Made by a program: the position numbers and the translations under genes. Source: CALKAL01 sp051846895 (lineage in GTDB: Bacteria; Bacillota; Bacilli; Bacillales; Alkalibacillaceae). Taken from it: a stretch of 64,000 nt of DNA. The notes beneath the pieces were generated by a model. That model saw only the letters and a program-made list of their open reading frames with translations, searched no databases and was not told the DNA's origin. The stretch is from positions 124,001-188,000 of the forward strand of contig JBPYCQ010000002.1 of assembly GCA_051846895.1 (NCBI GenBank), read 5' to 3'. Positions 7,640-16,295 of this stretch are shown here, piece by piece; the first letter of the stretch is position 1; each line of letters begins with the position of its first letter.

Positions 7640-7906
7640 ATGCTGCACCAAATTTTCTCAATATTAGCTCAAGCGATTTATATTTATTCATACGCATTAA
7701 TTTTTTATATTTTAATGTCATGGTTTCCCGGTGCTCGCGAATCTTCCATTGGACAGTTTTTAGGTAAAATTTGCGAACCATATTTAGAACCGTTTAGAAA
7801 AATCATTCCTCCAATCGGCATGCTTGATATATCGCCAATTGTTGCTATTATTTCGCTACATTTGGCCGTCGGTGGATTAGATGTTCTATATAGAATGTTA
7901 GTTTAA
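7640..7906 (+). CDS. ylmG: YggT family membrane protein YlmG
   Basis: This 88-aa integral membrane protein has two hydrophobic segments (about residues 5-27 and 62-84) separated by the conserved loop WFPGARES...FLGKICEPYLEPFRKIIPP, split here by a short gap. YggT proteins are linked to division and, in chloroplasts, to nucleoid distribution; the exact role is unknown. It starts four bases after sepF, so it is co-transcribed with it. Confidence 0.9.
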   Translation: MLHQIFSILAQAIYIYSYALIFYILMSWFPGARESSIGQFLGKICEPYLEPFRKIIPPIGMLDISPIVAIISLHLAVGGLDVLYRMLV

Positions 7907-7921
7907 TGGATTGGGGTTATT

Positions 7922-8695
7922 ATGGATCTTTATCAACATTTTCGACCTGAAGAACATGCATTTGTAGATCAAGTATTGGATTATAAAGAACAAGTGGAGC
8001 ATCAATATAAAACAGTTTTAACCGACTTTTTAGATCCGCGTGAACAAGTTATTTTTCAAACTATAATTGGAAAACAGTCAGATCTAAACCTATCATTTTT
8101 CGGTGGTTATAGTGAGGCCGAGCGGAAAAGGGTAATACTTGCTCCGTTTTACGAAAAGATTGAGGTTCAAGACTACTCGTTGGCCATTTTGGAAGGGAAC
8201 TATCCTTCAAAATTTGTAAACCTATCACATCGAGATATACTGGGGACATTAATGTCATTAGGAATTCATCGAAAAAAAATAGGCGATATAATTGTCGATG
8301 ATGGCGTGTTTCAAATTATTATTGACCAAGATATAGAAATGTTTTTAAAACTACATTTAACAAAAATTAAAAAGAGCTCGATTGAATTGAAAAATATACC
8401 TTCTGAACGAATTATTACTAAACATATTCAGTGGTTGGAAAAAGAAGGTACTGTATCTTCATTAAGATTAGATGTCATAATAAAAGAGATCTATCAATTA
8501 TCAAGACAAAAAACGCAACAACTCATAGAAAAAGAATTAGTTAAAGTAAATCATCGTACAGTCAATAATCCTTCCTATCCAGTCGAAGAAGGCGATCTTA
8601 TTTCAGTTAGGAAATTAGGAAGAAGCAAAGTGATAGAACTATTAGGAAAAACAAAGAAAGACAAATTCAGAGTAAGGTTAGCGAAATTAAAATAA
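7922..8695 (+). CDS. ylmH: S4-domain RNA-binding protein YlmH
   Basis: The protein is 257 aa, the same length as B. subtilis YlmH. The C-terminal S4 domain starts near residue 180 (SSLRLDVIIKEIYQLSRQK) and includes LIEKELVKVNHRTV and VEEGDLISVRKLGRSK. The N-terminal two-thirds is the YlmH-specific domain. Work in B. subtilis connects YlmH to ribosome-associated quality control on the 50S subunit, alongside RqcH, which is also encoded in this window. It precedes divIVA in the conserved order. Confidence 0.92.
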   Translation: MDLYQHFRPEEHAFVDQVLDYKEQVEHQYKTVLTDFLDPREQVIFQTIIGKQSDLNLSFFGGYSEAERKRVILAPFYEKIEVQDYSLAILEGNYPSKFVNLSHRDILGTLMSLGIHRKKIGDIIVDDGVFQIIIDQDIEMFLKLHLTKIKKSSIELKNIPSERIITKHIQWLEKEGTVSSLRLDVIIKEIYQLSRQKTQQLIEKELVKVNHRTVNNPSYPVEEGDLISVRKLGRSKVIELLGKTKKDKFRVRLAKLK

Positions 8696-8774
8696 TTATA
8701 TAGCAGGATTTTTATAAATTTTGTCGAAATAAAGTAATTAATATCGTTAACTGTACGAAAAGGGGGCTTTATTG

Positions 8775-9299
8775 ATGGGGATTACGCCATTAGACATTCA
8801 TAATAAAGAATTTACAAGAGGATTTAGAGGCTATGATGAAGACGAAGTAAATGAATTCCTTGATCAAGTCATCAAAGACTTTGAAAAAGTGATACGTGAG
8901 AAAAAAGCACTCGAAGATCAGGTCTCTGATTTGGAAGATAAGCTGAAACATTTTAACAATATTGAGGAAACGTTAAATCGCTCTATTCTAGTCGCACAAG
9001 AAACAGCAGATGAAGTGAAAAATAATGCTAATAAAGAAGCAAAGTTAATTATAAAAGAAGCTGAGAAAAATGCTGACCGTATTGTGAATGAAGCACTTGC
9101 TAAATCAAGAAGTGTAGCGATAGAAATTGAAGAATTGAAAAAACAAGCTAAAGTTTTCCGTACACGTTTAAAAATGCTTGTTGAAGCTCAACTTGATATT
9201 ATTGAAAATGATGATTGGGAAGACTTATTTGACATTGATACGGAAGAAAATTATCACCAGCCTGATCGTCGACTCGGTGAATTTTCGACTGAAAAGTAA
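8775..9299 (+). CDS. divIVA: Cell-pole and septum organiser DivIVA
   Basis: DivIVA is a coiled-coil protein that binds negatively curved membrane at poles and septa and recruits MinJ/MinCD and chromosome-anchoring factors. The N-terminal membrane-binding domain has DIHNKEFTRGFRGYDEDEV, with the exposed Phe-Arg segment. Long coiled coils follow from about residue 30 to 155. The start is the ATG at 8775 (174 aa), ten bases after AGGGGG; the TTG at 8772 is one codon earlier and less likely. It ends the ylm cluster. Confidence 0.96.
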   Translation: MGITPLDIHNKEFTRGFRGYDEDEVNEFLDQVIKDFEKVIREKKALEDQVSDLEDKLKHFNNIEETLNRSILVAQETADEVKNNANKEAKLIIKEAEKNADRIVNEALAKSRSVAIEIEELKKQAKVFRTRLKMLVEAQLDIIENDDWEDLFDIDTEENYHQPDRRLGEFSTEK

Positions 9300-9305
9300 T
9301 TTATC

Positions 9306-9334
9306 TTGACGAGGCTATTATTTTTCCATATAAT
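9306..9334 (+). promoter_or_regulatory. Sigma-A promoter of the ileS T-box transcript
   Basis: TTGACG (9306-9311) and a perfect TATAAT (9329-9334) are separated by exactly 17 bp. Transcription would start near 9341, just ahead of the T-box leader. Confidence 0.8.
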
Positions 9335-9340
9335 TTCATA

Positions 9341-9607
9341 TCATAATGATTATTTTAAAGTCAAATATAACAAGACGAAGAAGGGGAAAGTACTTAGAAG
9401 ACTTTCGTTTGAAGCGAGCTAGGGATGGTGCAAGCCTAGTAACGACCTTTTAAGGAAAATCACCCTAGAGTCTCCATTCGAATTATAGTAGAAATGGGCG
9501 ATTCATTCACGTTACGAATGATGAAGTGGAATGATTTATTTCATTCAATTAGGGTGGTACCGCGAGCTTTCTCGTCCCTTTATTTGGGATGTTGAAGGCT
9601 TTTTTTG
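9341..9607 (+). promoter_or_regulatory. T-box leader, isoleucine-specific, controlling ileS
   Basis: The canonical T-box AATTAGGGTGGTACCGCG lies at 9547-9564 and would pair with the acceptor end of uncharged tRNA. The Stem I distal-loop sequence GGATGGTGCAAGCCTAG is at about 9423-9439. The specifier codon ATC (isoleucine) can be assigned at 9459-9461 within GGAAAATCACCC. The downstream terminator pairs AGCTTTC and TCCC with GGGA and GAAGGCT and ends in a T tract at about 9607. When isoleucyl-tRNA is uncharged, the antiterminator forms and ileS is transcribed. This element fills the 362-base gap between divIVA and ileS. Confidence 0.93.
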
Positions 9608-9661
9608 TGTTTAATCAATGAATAGAAATTTGCTTACTTTGAATAAATAAGGAGGATAAAA

Positions 9662-12403
9662 ATGGATTATAAAGAGACTTTATTAATGCCAAAAACTGAT
9701 TTCCCGATGCGAGGTAATTTACCAAAGCGTGAGCCTGAAATGCAACAACATTGGGAAGAAACGAAAATTTATGAAAAAGTTCAAAAACGAACTCAAGGCC
9801 GTCCGATGTTTATTTTACATGATGGACCGCCATATGCGAATGGTGACCTTCATATGGGGCACGCACTTAACAAAATTTTAAAAGATATTATTGTCCGTCA
9901 CAAATCGATGACTGGTTATCATGCCCCTTATGTTCCAGGCTGGGATACACATGGATTGCCTATTGAAGTTGCTTTAACTAAAAAGAAGAAAATTGACCGT
10001 AAAAAAATGAGTGTTGCTGAATTTAGAGAGCTATGTGAACAATATGCTCGAGAACAAATCGACAGCCAGCGTACGCAGTTCAAACAGCTTGGCGTACGTG
10101 GTGATTGGGATAATCCATATATTACACTAGACCCGGCTTTTGAAGCGCAACAAATTAAAGTGTTCGGTGAAATGGCTAAACGTGGCTACATTTACAAAGG
10201 TAAAAAGCCAGTTTATTGGTCACCATCATCAGAATCTGCACTTGCAGAAGCTGAGATTGAATATCAAGATAAACGTTCGCCTTCAATTTATGTAGCTTTT
10301 GACGTAACGGACGGTAAAGGTGTACTCGACGGAGATGAGAAAATTATTATTTGGACGACAACTCCATGGACAATTCCAGCTAACTTAGGAATTGCTGTAC
10401 ATCCAGATTTGGAATATGTCGTGGTTGAAGCAAATGGTGAGAAGTTTATTATTGCCCATGATTTACTTGAAGAGGTTACTACTAAAGTAGAATGGGATTC
10501 TCCAAAGGTTACGAAAACATTAAAAGGTAGTGAATTGGAGTATGTCGAATGTAAACATCCATTTTATGATCGCGATTCGCTTGTCATGTTAGGTGAACAT
10601 GTTACAACTGATTCGGGTACAGGATGTGTTCATACAGCACCTGGACATGGGGAAGATGACTTCTGGATTGGTAAAAAATACGGTTTAGATGCCTTATGTC
10701 CAGTTGATGACAAAGGTGTATTTACAGAAGAAGCGCCTGGCTTTGAAGGTATGTTTTACGATAAAGCAAATAAAGATATTACTCAAAAATTAGAAGAAGT
10801 CGGTGCCTTATTAAAACTTGAATTTATTACACACTCGTACCCACATGATTGGCGTACGAAACAACCGACGATTTTCCGTGCAACATCACAATGGTTTGCA
10901 TCAATTAAAGATTTTAGAGATCAAATTTTAGAAGAAATCAAAAATGTGAACTGGCACCCTGAGTGGGGAGAAGTTCGTATGCATAACATGATTAAAGACC
11001 GTGAAGATTGGTGTATTTCACGTCAACGAGTCTGGGGTGTACCAATCCCTGTATTCTATGGTGAAAATGGAGAACCAATTATTACAGATGAGACGATTGA
11101 TCACGTGTCTAATCTTTTCCGTGAGCACGGTTCAAATGTTTGGTTTGAAAGAGAAGCTAAAGATTTACTTCCTGAAGGTTTTACCCATCCATCAAGTCCT
11201 AATGGCAAGTTTACGAAAGAAACAGATATTATGGATGTTTGGTTTGACTCTGGTTCTACACACCAAGGTGTGCTAGTAGAGCGTGAGGACTTACAACGAC
11301 CTGCTGATCTTTATTTAGAAGGATCTGACCAATATCGTGGTTGGTTTAACTCATCATTATCAACTGCAGTAGCTGTGACAGGTAAAGCACCATATAAAGG
11401 AATCTTAAGTCATGGATTTACTTTAGATGGTCAAGGACGCAAAATGAGTAAATCACTTGGAAACGTGATGGTCCCAGCAAAAGTAATGAAACAATATGGT
11501 GCAGATATTTTACGTCTATGGGTAGCAAGTGTTGATTATCAAGCTGACGTTCGTGTGTCTGACGATATTATTAAACAAGTTGCTGAAGTTTACCGTAAAA
11601 TTAGAAATACATTCCGTTTTATGCTTGGGAACTTAAACGACTTTAATCCAGCAACAGATCGATTAGCGGATCGAGACTTAGAAGAAGTTGACAAATATAT
11701 GCTAATTCGTTTACAAGACATCATCCGGAAAGTTAATCATTCATATGATCGTTATGATTATTCAACAATTTACCATACGATTAATAATTTCTGTACAGTT
11801 GATTTAAGTGCATTTTATTTAGATTTTGCCAAAGATATTTTGTATATTGAAAAAGAAGATAACAAACGCCGTCGTAGTATTCAAACGGTATATTACGAAA
11901 TTGTTGTTAGCTTAACAAAATTACTATCGCCAATTCTTTCACATACTGCAGATGAAGTTTGGAACTACATCCCTGGTGTTGAAGAGGAAAGTGTACAACT
12001 AACGGATATGCCTGAAGCACGTACGATTGACAAAGAAGATGAAATTAGAACGAAATGGAATGACTTTATTGCTGTTCGTGAAAATGTATTAAAAGCTTTA
12101 GAAGAAGCACGTGCGAACAAAGTAATTGGGAAATCATTAGATGCAAAAGTAACATTAGTACCAAAAACAGATGAAACAAAACAACTACTTCACTCAATGG
12201 AACATTTACATCAATATTTAATCGTTTCAGAAGCAGAAGTTGTTGATTCTAAGGACGGAGCTAAAGAGTATGACCGTGTCTCTGTGTTAGTTGAAAAACA
12301 TAACGGAGAAAAGTGTCAAAGATGTTGGGTTTCTTCTCACTCTGTAGGAGTCGATGATAAACATCCTGAACTATGTGAGCGATGTGCATCGATTGTTGGA
12401 TAA
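9662..12403 (+). CDS. ileS: Isoleucyl-tRNA synthetase
   Basis: IleRS charges tRNA-Ile and edits misactivated valine. The class I HIGH motif is HMGH near residue 65 and the KMSKS loop is at residues 594-598. The CP1 editing domain occupies roughly residues 200-390, including the Thr-rich segment WTTTPWTIPANLGIAV. The C terminus has a zinc site, CQRCW ... CERC. It is 913 aa, typical of the bacterial type. The ATG follows AAGGAGG by seven bases. It is governed by the T-box upstream and closed by a strong terminator. Confidence 0.98.
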   Translation: MDYKETLLMPKTDFPMRGNLPKREPEMQQHWEETKIYEKVQKRTQGRPMFILHDGPPYANGDLHMGHALNKILKDIIVRHKSMTGYHAPYVPGWDTHGLPIEVALTKKKKIDRKKMSVAEFRELCEQYAREQIDSQRTQFKQLGVRGDWDNPYITLDPAFEAQQIKVFGEMAKRGYIYKGKKPVYWSPSSESALAEAEIEYQDKRSPSIYVAFDVTDGKGVLDGDEKIIIWTTTPWTIPANLGIAVHPDLEYVVVEANGEKFIIAHDLLEEVTTKVEWDSPKVTKTLKGSELEYVECKHPFYDRDSLVMLGEHVTTDSGTGCVHTAPGHGEDDFWIGKKYGLDALCPVDDKGVFTEEAPGFEGMFYDKANKDITQKLEEVGALLKLEFITHSYPHDWRTKQPTIFRATSQWFASIKDFRDQILEEIKNVNWHPEWGEVRMHNMIKDREDWCISRQRVWGVPIPVFYGENGEPIITDETIDHVSNLFREHGSNVWFEREAKDLLPEGFTHPSSPNGKFTKETDIMDVWFDSGSTHQGVLVEREDLQRPADLYLEGSDQYRGWFNSSLSTAVAVTGKAPYKGILSHGFTLDGQGRKMSKSLGNVMVPAKVMKQYGADILRLWVASVDYQADVRVSDDIIKQVAEVYRKIRNTFRFMLGNLNDFNPATDRLADRDLEEVDKYMLIRLQDIIRKVNHSYDRYDYSTIYHTINNFCTVDLSAFYLDFAKDILYIEKEDNKRRRSIQTVYYEIVVSLTKLLSPILSHTADEVWNYIPGVEEESVQLTDMPEARTIDKEDEIRTKWNDFIAVRENVLKALEEARANKVIGKSLDAKVTLVPKTDETKQLLHSMEHLHQYLIVSEAEVVDSKDGAKEYDRVSVLVEKHNGEKCQRCWVSSHSVGVDDKHPELCERCASIVG

Positions 12404-12414
12404 ACGTTAATATG

Positions 12415-12463
12415 AACTCATTTTGTAGTACGACTTGAACCGTACTGCAAAATGAGTTTTTTT
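12415..12463 (+). terminator. Strong Rho-independent terminator after ileS
   Basis: AACTCATTTTG and AGTACG (12415-12432) pair with CGTACT and CAAAATGAGTT (12441-12459), giving about 17 pairs with a single bulge position, then a T tract to 12463. Confidence 0.88.
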
Positions 12464-12477
12464 AATAATCGAATGAT

Positions 12478-12507
12478 TTGTATTCGCCAATTTGTAATCG
12501 TTATGAT
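12478..12507 (+). promoter_or_regulatory. Putative sigma-A promoter for lspA-rluD
   Basis: TTGTAT (12478-12483) and TATGAT (12502-12507) are separated by 18 bp, between the ileS terminator and the lspA ribosome-binding site. No other promoter-like pair is evident in this gap. Confidence 0.5.
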
Positions 12508-12547
12508 AAAATTCAATAGGATATCAGGGAGTAATGGAGGTCAAATT

Positions 12548-13021
12548 GTGAAATATTATATATTAGCTTTAGTTGTAGTAATATTTGATCAAATAACGAA
12601 ATTTCTTATCGTGGGTAATATGAAAATATATGAATCAATTGAGGTCATTCCTGGTTTTTTCTACATTACTTCACATCGAAATAGTGGAGCAGCCTGGGGG
12701 ATATTAGAAGGAAAGATGTGGTTGTTCTACATTGTGACTGTCGTCGTTATCGGCGTTATTATTTATTACATGCAAATGTATAAACATGAACACCCTTTAA
12801 TTAATATTGGTTTTGCCTTAATTTTAGGTGGAGCTATTGGAAACTTCATCGACCGATTGAGAATTCAAGAAGTTGTTGATTTTTTAGATTTTATTATTTT
12901 TTCTTATGATTTTCCAATCTTTAATATTGCGGATTCAGCTTTAACTGTAGGTGTAATTATCGTCATTATTCTCATTTTATATGATGAAATAAAGAATAAA
13001 GGAACGAAACAAAATGGATAA
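12548..13021 (+). CDS. lspA: Lipoprotein signal peptidase LspA
   Basis: LspA is a membrane aspartyl peptidase that cuts signal peptides from diacylglyceryl-modified prolipoproteins. Four hydrophobic segments are visible. The conserved blocks are FDQITKFLIV, SHRNSGAAWGIL, GGAIGNFIDRL (first catalytic Asp) and FPIFNIADSALTVGV (second catalytic Asp). I take the GTG at 12548, giving 157 aa, because GGAGG stands eight bases upstream; the longer frame from 12452 would run through the ileS terminator. Its last codons overlap rluD by eight bases. Confidence 0.95.
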   Translation: MKYYILALVVVIFDQITKFLIVGNMKIYESIEVIPGFFYITSHRNSGAAWGILEGKMWLFYIVTVVVIGVIIYYMQMYKHEHPLINIGFALILGGAIGNFIDRLRIQEVVDFLDFIIFSYDFPIFNIADSALTVGVIIVIILILYDEIKNKGTKQNG

Positions 13022-13925
13022 ACAACAGGTGACAATACAAGAGGAACAACAAAACGAAAGAATTGATAAAGTCTTAGCCGATTTTATTGATGATGTATCC
13101 CGTAGTCAAGTCCAGTCATGGATTAAAGATGGTTATGTCACTGTTAATGGAGAAAGGGTAAAAAGTAATTATAAATGTCAGTTAAAAGATGAAGTAGAAT
13201 GGACGGTTCCAGAAATAAAAGAATTACAAATTGAGCCAGAAAACATTCCACTTGATATCGTTTATGAGGACGAACATTTACTTGTCGTCAATAAAGAAAA
13301 AGGGATGGTCGTCCACCCGTCACATGGGCACCAAACGGGTACGCTCGTTCATGCACTGTTATATCATTGTGATGATTTATCAGGAATTAATGGGGTGGAA
13401 CGTCCAGGGATTGTTCATCGAATTGATAAAGATACGAGTGGATTACTCTTAGTAGCAAAGCATGATTTAGCCCATGAAAAACTATCGGCAATGTTGAGTA
13501 ATAAAGAAATAAAACGTCAATATGAGGCGATTGTTCATGGTGAAATCGGACATGAACAAGGGACAATTGAAGCACCTATTGGACGAGACCAAAATGATCG
13601 ACAAAAAATGGCTGTTGTTGATAACGGAAAACCAGCTGTTACTCATTTTTCTGTTAAAGAAAGGTTAGGCGATTTTACACATGTGTACTGTGAATTGGAA
13701 ACAGGTAGAACACATCAAATTCGAGTTCATTTTCAGTATATAGGTCATCCGTTAGTAGGTGATCCAAAATACGGACCAAGAAAGACATTAAATGTTGAAG
13801 GTCAAGCATTGCATGCAAGAAAATTATCATTTGTCCATCCAGTATTTAATAAAACATTAACGTTCGAAGCAGATGCGCCAACTATTTTTCAAGAAACGAT
13901 AGAAAAGATTAAAAGAATGGCTTGA
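13014..13925 (+). CDS. rluD: RluD-family 23S rRNA pseudouridine synthase (YlyB)
   Basis: The protein has an N-terminal S4 domain (about residues 12-75, with IDKVLADFIDDVSRSQVQSW) and the RluA-type catalytic domain with HRIDKDTSGLLLVAK, whose Asp is the nucleophile, and GRTHQIRVHF. Its 303-aa length matches B. subtilis YlyB. RluD-type enzymes modify uridines in 23S rRNA helix 69; the exact target here is inferred from family. It is translationally coupled to lspA, as in Bacillus. The pyr operon -35 element overlaps its stop codon. Confidence 0.92.
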   Translation: MDKQQVTIQEEQQNERIDKVLADFIDDVSRSQVQSWIKDGYVTVNGERVKSNYKCQLKDEVEWTVPEIKELQIEPENIPLDIVYEDEHLLVVNKEKGMVVHPSHGHQTGTLVHALLYHCDDLSGINGVERPGIVHRIDKDTSGLLLVAKHDLAHEKLSAMLSNKEIKRQYEAIVHGEIGHEQGTIEAPIGRDQNDRQKMAVVDNGKPAVTHFSVKERLGDFTHVYCELETGRTHQIRVHFQYIGHPLVGDPKYGPRKTLNVEGQALHARKLSFVHPVFNKTLTFEADAPTIFQETIEKIKRMA

Positions 13926-13950
13926 CATATTCTCTGTATCAGGTTAAATT
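13922..13950 (+). promoter_or_regulatory. Putative pyr operon promoter
   Basis: TTGACA (13922-13927) is followed at 16-17 bp by TTAAAT/TAAATT (13944-13950), which is a poor -10. The -35 overlaps the rluD stop codon. It lies just upstream of the first PyrR attenuator, where the pyr promoter is expected. Confidence 0.5.
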
Positions 13951-13970
13951 ATTCTATAGAATATAAACCT

Positions 13971-14074
13971 TTAAAATTAGTCCAGAGAGACTAACAAGGT
14001 GACGGAAATTTAATAGGTATTCGTATGTCGAAGTATACCTCTTTTGTCATCTTGTATGGCAGAAGAGGTTTTTT
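13971..14074 (+). promoter_or_regulatory. PyrR-dependent attenuator 1 (before pyrR)
   Basis: The PyrR-binding loop AGTCCAGAGAGACT is at 13979-13992 and AACAAGG follows. The downstream terminator pairs ACCTCTT (from 14037) with AAGAGGT (14063-14069) and ends in a T tract at 14074. With UMP present, PyrR binds the loop, blocks the antiterminator and lets the terminator form, which switches the operon off. Confidence 0.92.
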
Positions 14075-14118
14075 AGTTCTACCTACCGTCAAATGGTTTA
14101 ATTGAAAGGAGGATATCC

Positions 14119-14658
14119 TTGCAAGAGAAAGCGAAACTACTCGACCATGATGCAATTAATCGAGCAATTAAACGTATTTCCCATGAAATTATAGAACGTA
14201 ACAAAGGGACTGAAAACTTAATTTTAGTAGGGATTAAAACTCGAGGAATGCCGTTAGCTAAGCGAATCCAACAAAGTATTGAATCAATCGAAGGTGTCAC
14301 TATCCCGACTGGAGAACTAGACATCTCCTTATACAGAGATGACTTGTCAAATAAGGATTCAGTTGATGAAGCGACATTAAACAAACGAAATATTCAACAA
14401 GATGTAACTGGCAAGAACATTGTATTAATAGATGACGTTTTATTTACTGGTAGAACTGTCCGAGCAGCGTTGGATGCAATCATTGATTTAGGAAGACCAA
14501 AAAGTATCCAGCTTGCTGTACTTGTAGACAGAGGACATAGAGAATTACCGATTCGAGCTGATTATGTTGGAAAAAACATTCCAACATCAATTAAGGAAGT
14601 AGTTAAGGTCCAGCTTGATGAAGTAGATGATGTTGATCAAGTAAGTATTTATGAATAA
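14119..14658 (+). CDS. pyrR: Pyrimidine operon attenuation protein / uracil phosphoribosyltransferase PyrR
   Basis: PyrR is a UMP-sensing RNA-binding regulator with phosphoribosyltransferase activity. The PRPP-binding motif is VLIDDVLFTGRTVRAALDA, and the later block AVLVDRGHRELPIRADYVGK is characteristic. Another typical block is LILVGIKTRG. It is 179 aa, close to the 181 of B. subtilis. The start is the TTG at 14119, with AAAGGAGG seven bases upstream. It controls its own operon through the two attenuators flanking it. Confidence 0.97.
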   Translation: MQEKAKLLDHDAINRAIKRISHEIIERNKGTENLILVGIKTRGMPLAKRIQQSIESIEGVTIPTGELDISLYRDDLSNKDSVDEATLNKRNIQQDVTGKNIVLIDDVLFTGRTVRAALDAIIDLGRPKSIQLAVLVDRGHRELPIRADYVGKNIPTSIKEVVKVQLDEVDDVDQVSIYE

Positions 14659-14679
14659 CAATTAAATAGTATGACCTTT

Positions 14680-14780
14680 AAGGTTAGTCCAGAGAGGCTA
14701 GTAAGGTCGTAAAGTAAAACGTAACACGAGGATTAGCATGGTTACGTATACCCCTTTGCGACTTTGCAAAGGGGTTTTTT
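14680..14780 (+). promoter_or_regulatory. PyrR-dependent attenuator 2 (pyrR-pyrP interval)
   Basis: The binding loop AGTCCAGAGAGGCT is at 14686-14699, followed by AGTAAGG, an almost exact match to the PyrR consensus. The terminator pairs ACCCCTTTGC (14750-14759) with GCAAAGGGGT (14766-14775) and has a T tract to 14780. No third attenuator exists before pyrB, unlike B. subtilis. Confidence 0.93.
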
Positions 14781-14795
14781 ATATGTATATAGCCA

Positions 14796-14900
14796 TTTGT
14801 TCAAAGTAGCACTGCGATTGTTCAAAGTTGGGTTGTAATTGTTCAAAGATGCGCCGCGATTGTTCAAACACGAGAAGTAATTGTTCAAACAGAGAAAAAA
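14796..14900. repeat. Tandem array, five units of exactly 21 bp, core TTGTTCAAA
   Basis: Units start at 14796, 14817, 14838, 14859 and 14880. Each opens with (A/T)TTGTTCAAA and then has 11 bases that differ from unit to unit; a decayed sixth unit (TTATTCGTACAAAA) follows. The array lies between the second attenuator terminator and the pyrP ribosome-binding site, so it is transcribed with the operon. I do not recognise a named repeat family. The unit is two DNA turns, so all cores face the same side of the helix. It is also a multiple of three and free of stops in the pyrP frame. Confidence 0.85.
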
Positions 14901-14930
14901 TTATTCGTACAAAAAGTGGAGGGGATTAAT

Positions 14931-16283
14931 ATGCAGGAAAAAGTATTAGACATTAGAGATATACCAAAATGGAATAAGTGGATTATTTTAAGTTTGCAAC
15001 ACTTATTTGCGATGTTCGGGTCAACGATTTTAGTACCATTTTTAACAGAGATGCCACCGAGCGTTGCCCTTGTCACAAGTGGGGTAGGGACTTTAGCATA
15101 TCTGCTTATTACACAAGGTAAAGTGCCAGCTTATATCGGATCAAGTTTTGCATTTATCGTTCCTATTACGTTAGCCAGTCAAGTATCTGGATTACCTGGG
15201 GCTATGATCGGTGCGTTTCTAGCTGGATTAGTTTACGGTATCGTCGCTCTAATTATAAGTTTAGTTGGTGTGAACTGGTTGTTTTATATTTTACCTCCAG
15301 TAGTTGTAGGGCCAGTAATCATGGTAATTGGTCTTAGTCTTGCACCAACAGCGGTTGATATGGCGATGTACAACAATGGGGAATATAGCCTCACTCACTT
15401 ATCAGTAGCCCTTGTAACTTTACTTATAACAATTATTGCCTCTGTCTTTTTTAAAGGATTTTGGAAAATCATCCCGGTACTCTTCGGGATTATCGGAGGA
15501 TATATATTCGCATTCTTCCAAGGTATTGTAGATACATCAAGATTATCAGCAAGTTGGGATGCAATTACCTCCAGTAGTTCAATTGGGGAGTTTTTCTCAG
15601 CCGTCTTTACAGTACCAGACTTTATTATCCCTTTTGTAGACTACTCACCGTTTGATGTACTTAGTTGGAGTATTGTAGGAATCATGGTACCAGTTGCATT
15701 AGTAACGATTACTGAACATATTGGTGACCAAATGGTTTTATCAAAAATTGCAGGGCGAAATTTTATTAAGGACCCGGGGTTAAACCGCTCATTACTAGGA
15801 GACGGTGTAGCGACGATGATGGCTTCAGTATTAGGGGGACCACCAAATACAACTTATGGTGAAAATATCGGTGTTATTGCCATTACGAGAGTATTTAGTG
15901 TGTTCGTTATTGCAGGAGCGGCAGTATTAGCTATCCTGTTCGGTTTTACTGATATCATTACTGCTTTAATAGAATCGATTCCTACAGCAGTAATGGGAGG
16001 CGTATCTATTCTATTATTCGGGATTATCGCTTCAAGCGGACTTAGAATGTTAATTGATAATAATGTTGACCTTGGAGTCAATCGAAATCTAATTATTTCA
16101 TCAGTAATTTTAGTCATCGGAATTGGTGGGGCATTTATCCAAATCGAATTACCGAATTTAGACTTACAAATTGCAGGAATGTCACTAGCAGCGATTATTG
16201 GAGTCATATTAAACCTTCTATTACCTGGTAAAGAATTCGCTAAAGGTAATGGAAAAATGTTTGATGCTTCAGAAGAAGAATAA
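14931..16283 (+). CDS. pyrP: Uracil permease PyrP (NCS2 family)
   Basis: PyrP imports uracil with protons across the cytoplasmic membrane. It is a 450-aa protein with about 12-14 hydrophobic segments. NCS2/UraA family marks include QHLFAMFGSTILVPFL, the substrate-region VALVTITEHIGDQMVLSK with its Glu and His, and LGGPPNTTYGENIGVIAITR. The ATG at 14931 has GGAGGGG seven bases upstream; the GTG at 14916 would precede that site. It is the second gene of the pyr operon, under attenuator 2. Confidence 0.96.
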   Translation: MQEKVLDIRDIPKWNKWIILSLQHLFAMFGSTILVPFLTEMPPSVALVTSGVGTLAYLLITQGKVPAYIGSSFAFIVPITLASQVSGLPGAMIGAFLAGLVYGIVALIISLVGVNWLFYILPPVVVGPVIMVIGLSLAPTAVDMAMYNNGEYSLTHLSVALVTLLITIIASVFFKGFWKIIPVLFGIIGGYIFAFFQGIVDTSRLSASWDAITSSSSIGEFFSAVFTVPDFIIPFVDYSPFDVLSWSIVGIMVPVALVTITEHIGDQMVLSKIAGRNFIKDPGLNRSLLGDGVATMMASVLGGPPNTTYGENIGVIAITRVFSVFVIAGAAVLAILFGFTDIITALIESIPTAVMGGVSILLFGIIASSGLRMLIDNNVDLGVNRNLIISSVILVIGIGGAFIQIELPNLDLQIAGMSLAAIIGVILNLLLPGKEFAKGNGKMFDASEEE

Positions 16284-16295
16284 GGGGTCATCGAC

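Noticed and set aside
12452..12547. N-terminal extension of lspA by 32 codons
   Set aside because: It would begin inside the ileS terminator. The GTG at 12548 has a proper ribosome-binding site and gives the normal LspA N terminus.
14796..14900. Possible CRISPR array
   Set aside because: The repeat core is only about ten bases, spacers are eleven bases, and there are no cas genes. CRISPR repeats and spacers are each much longer.
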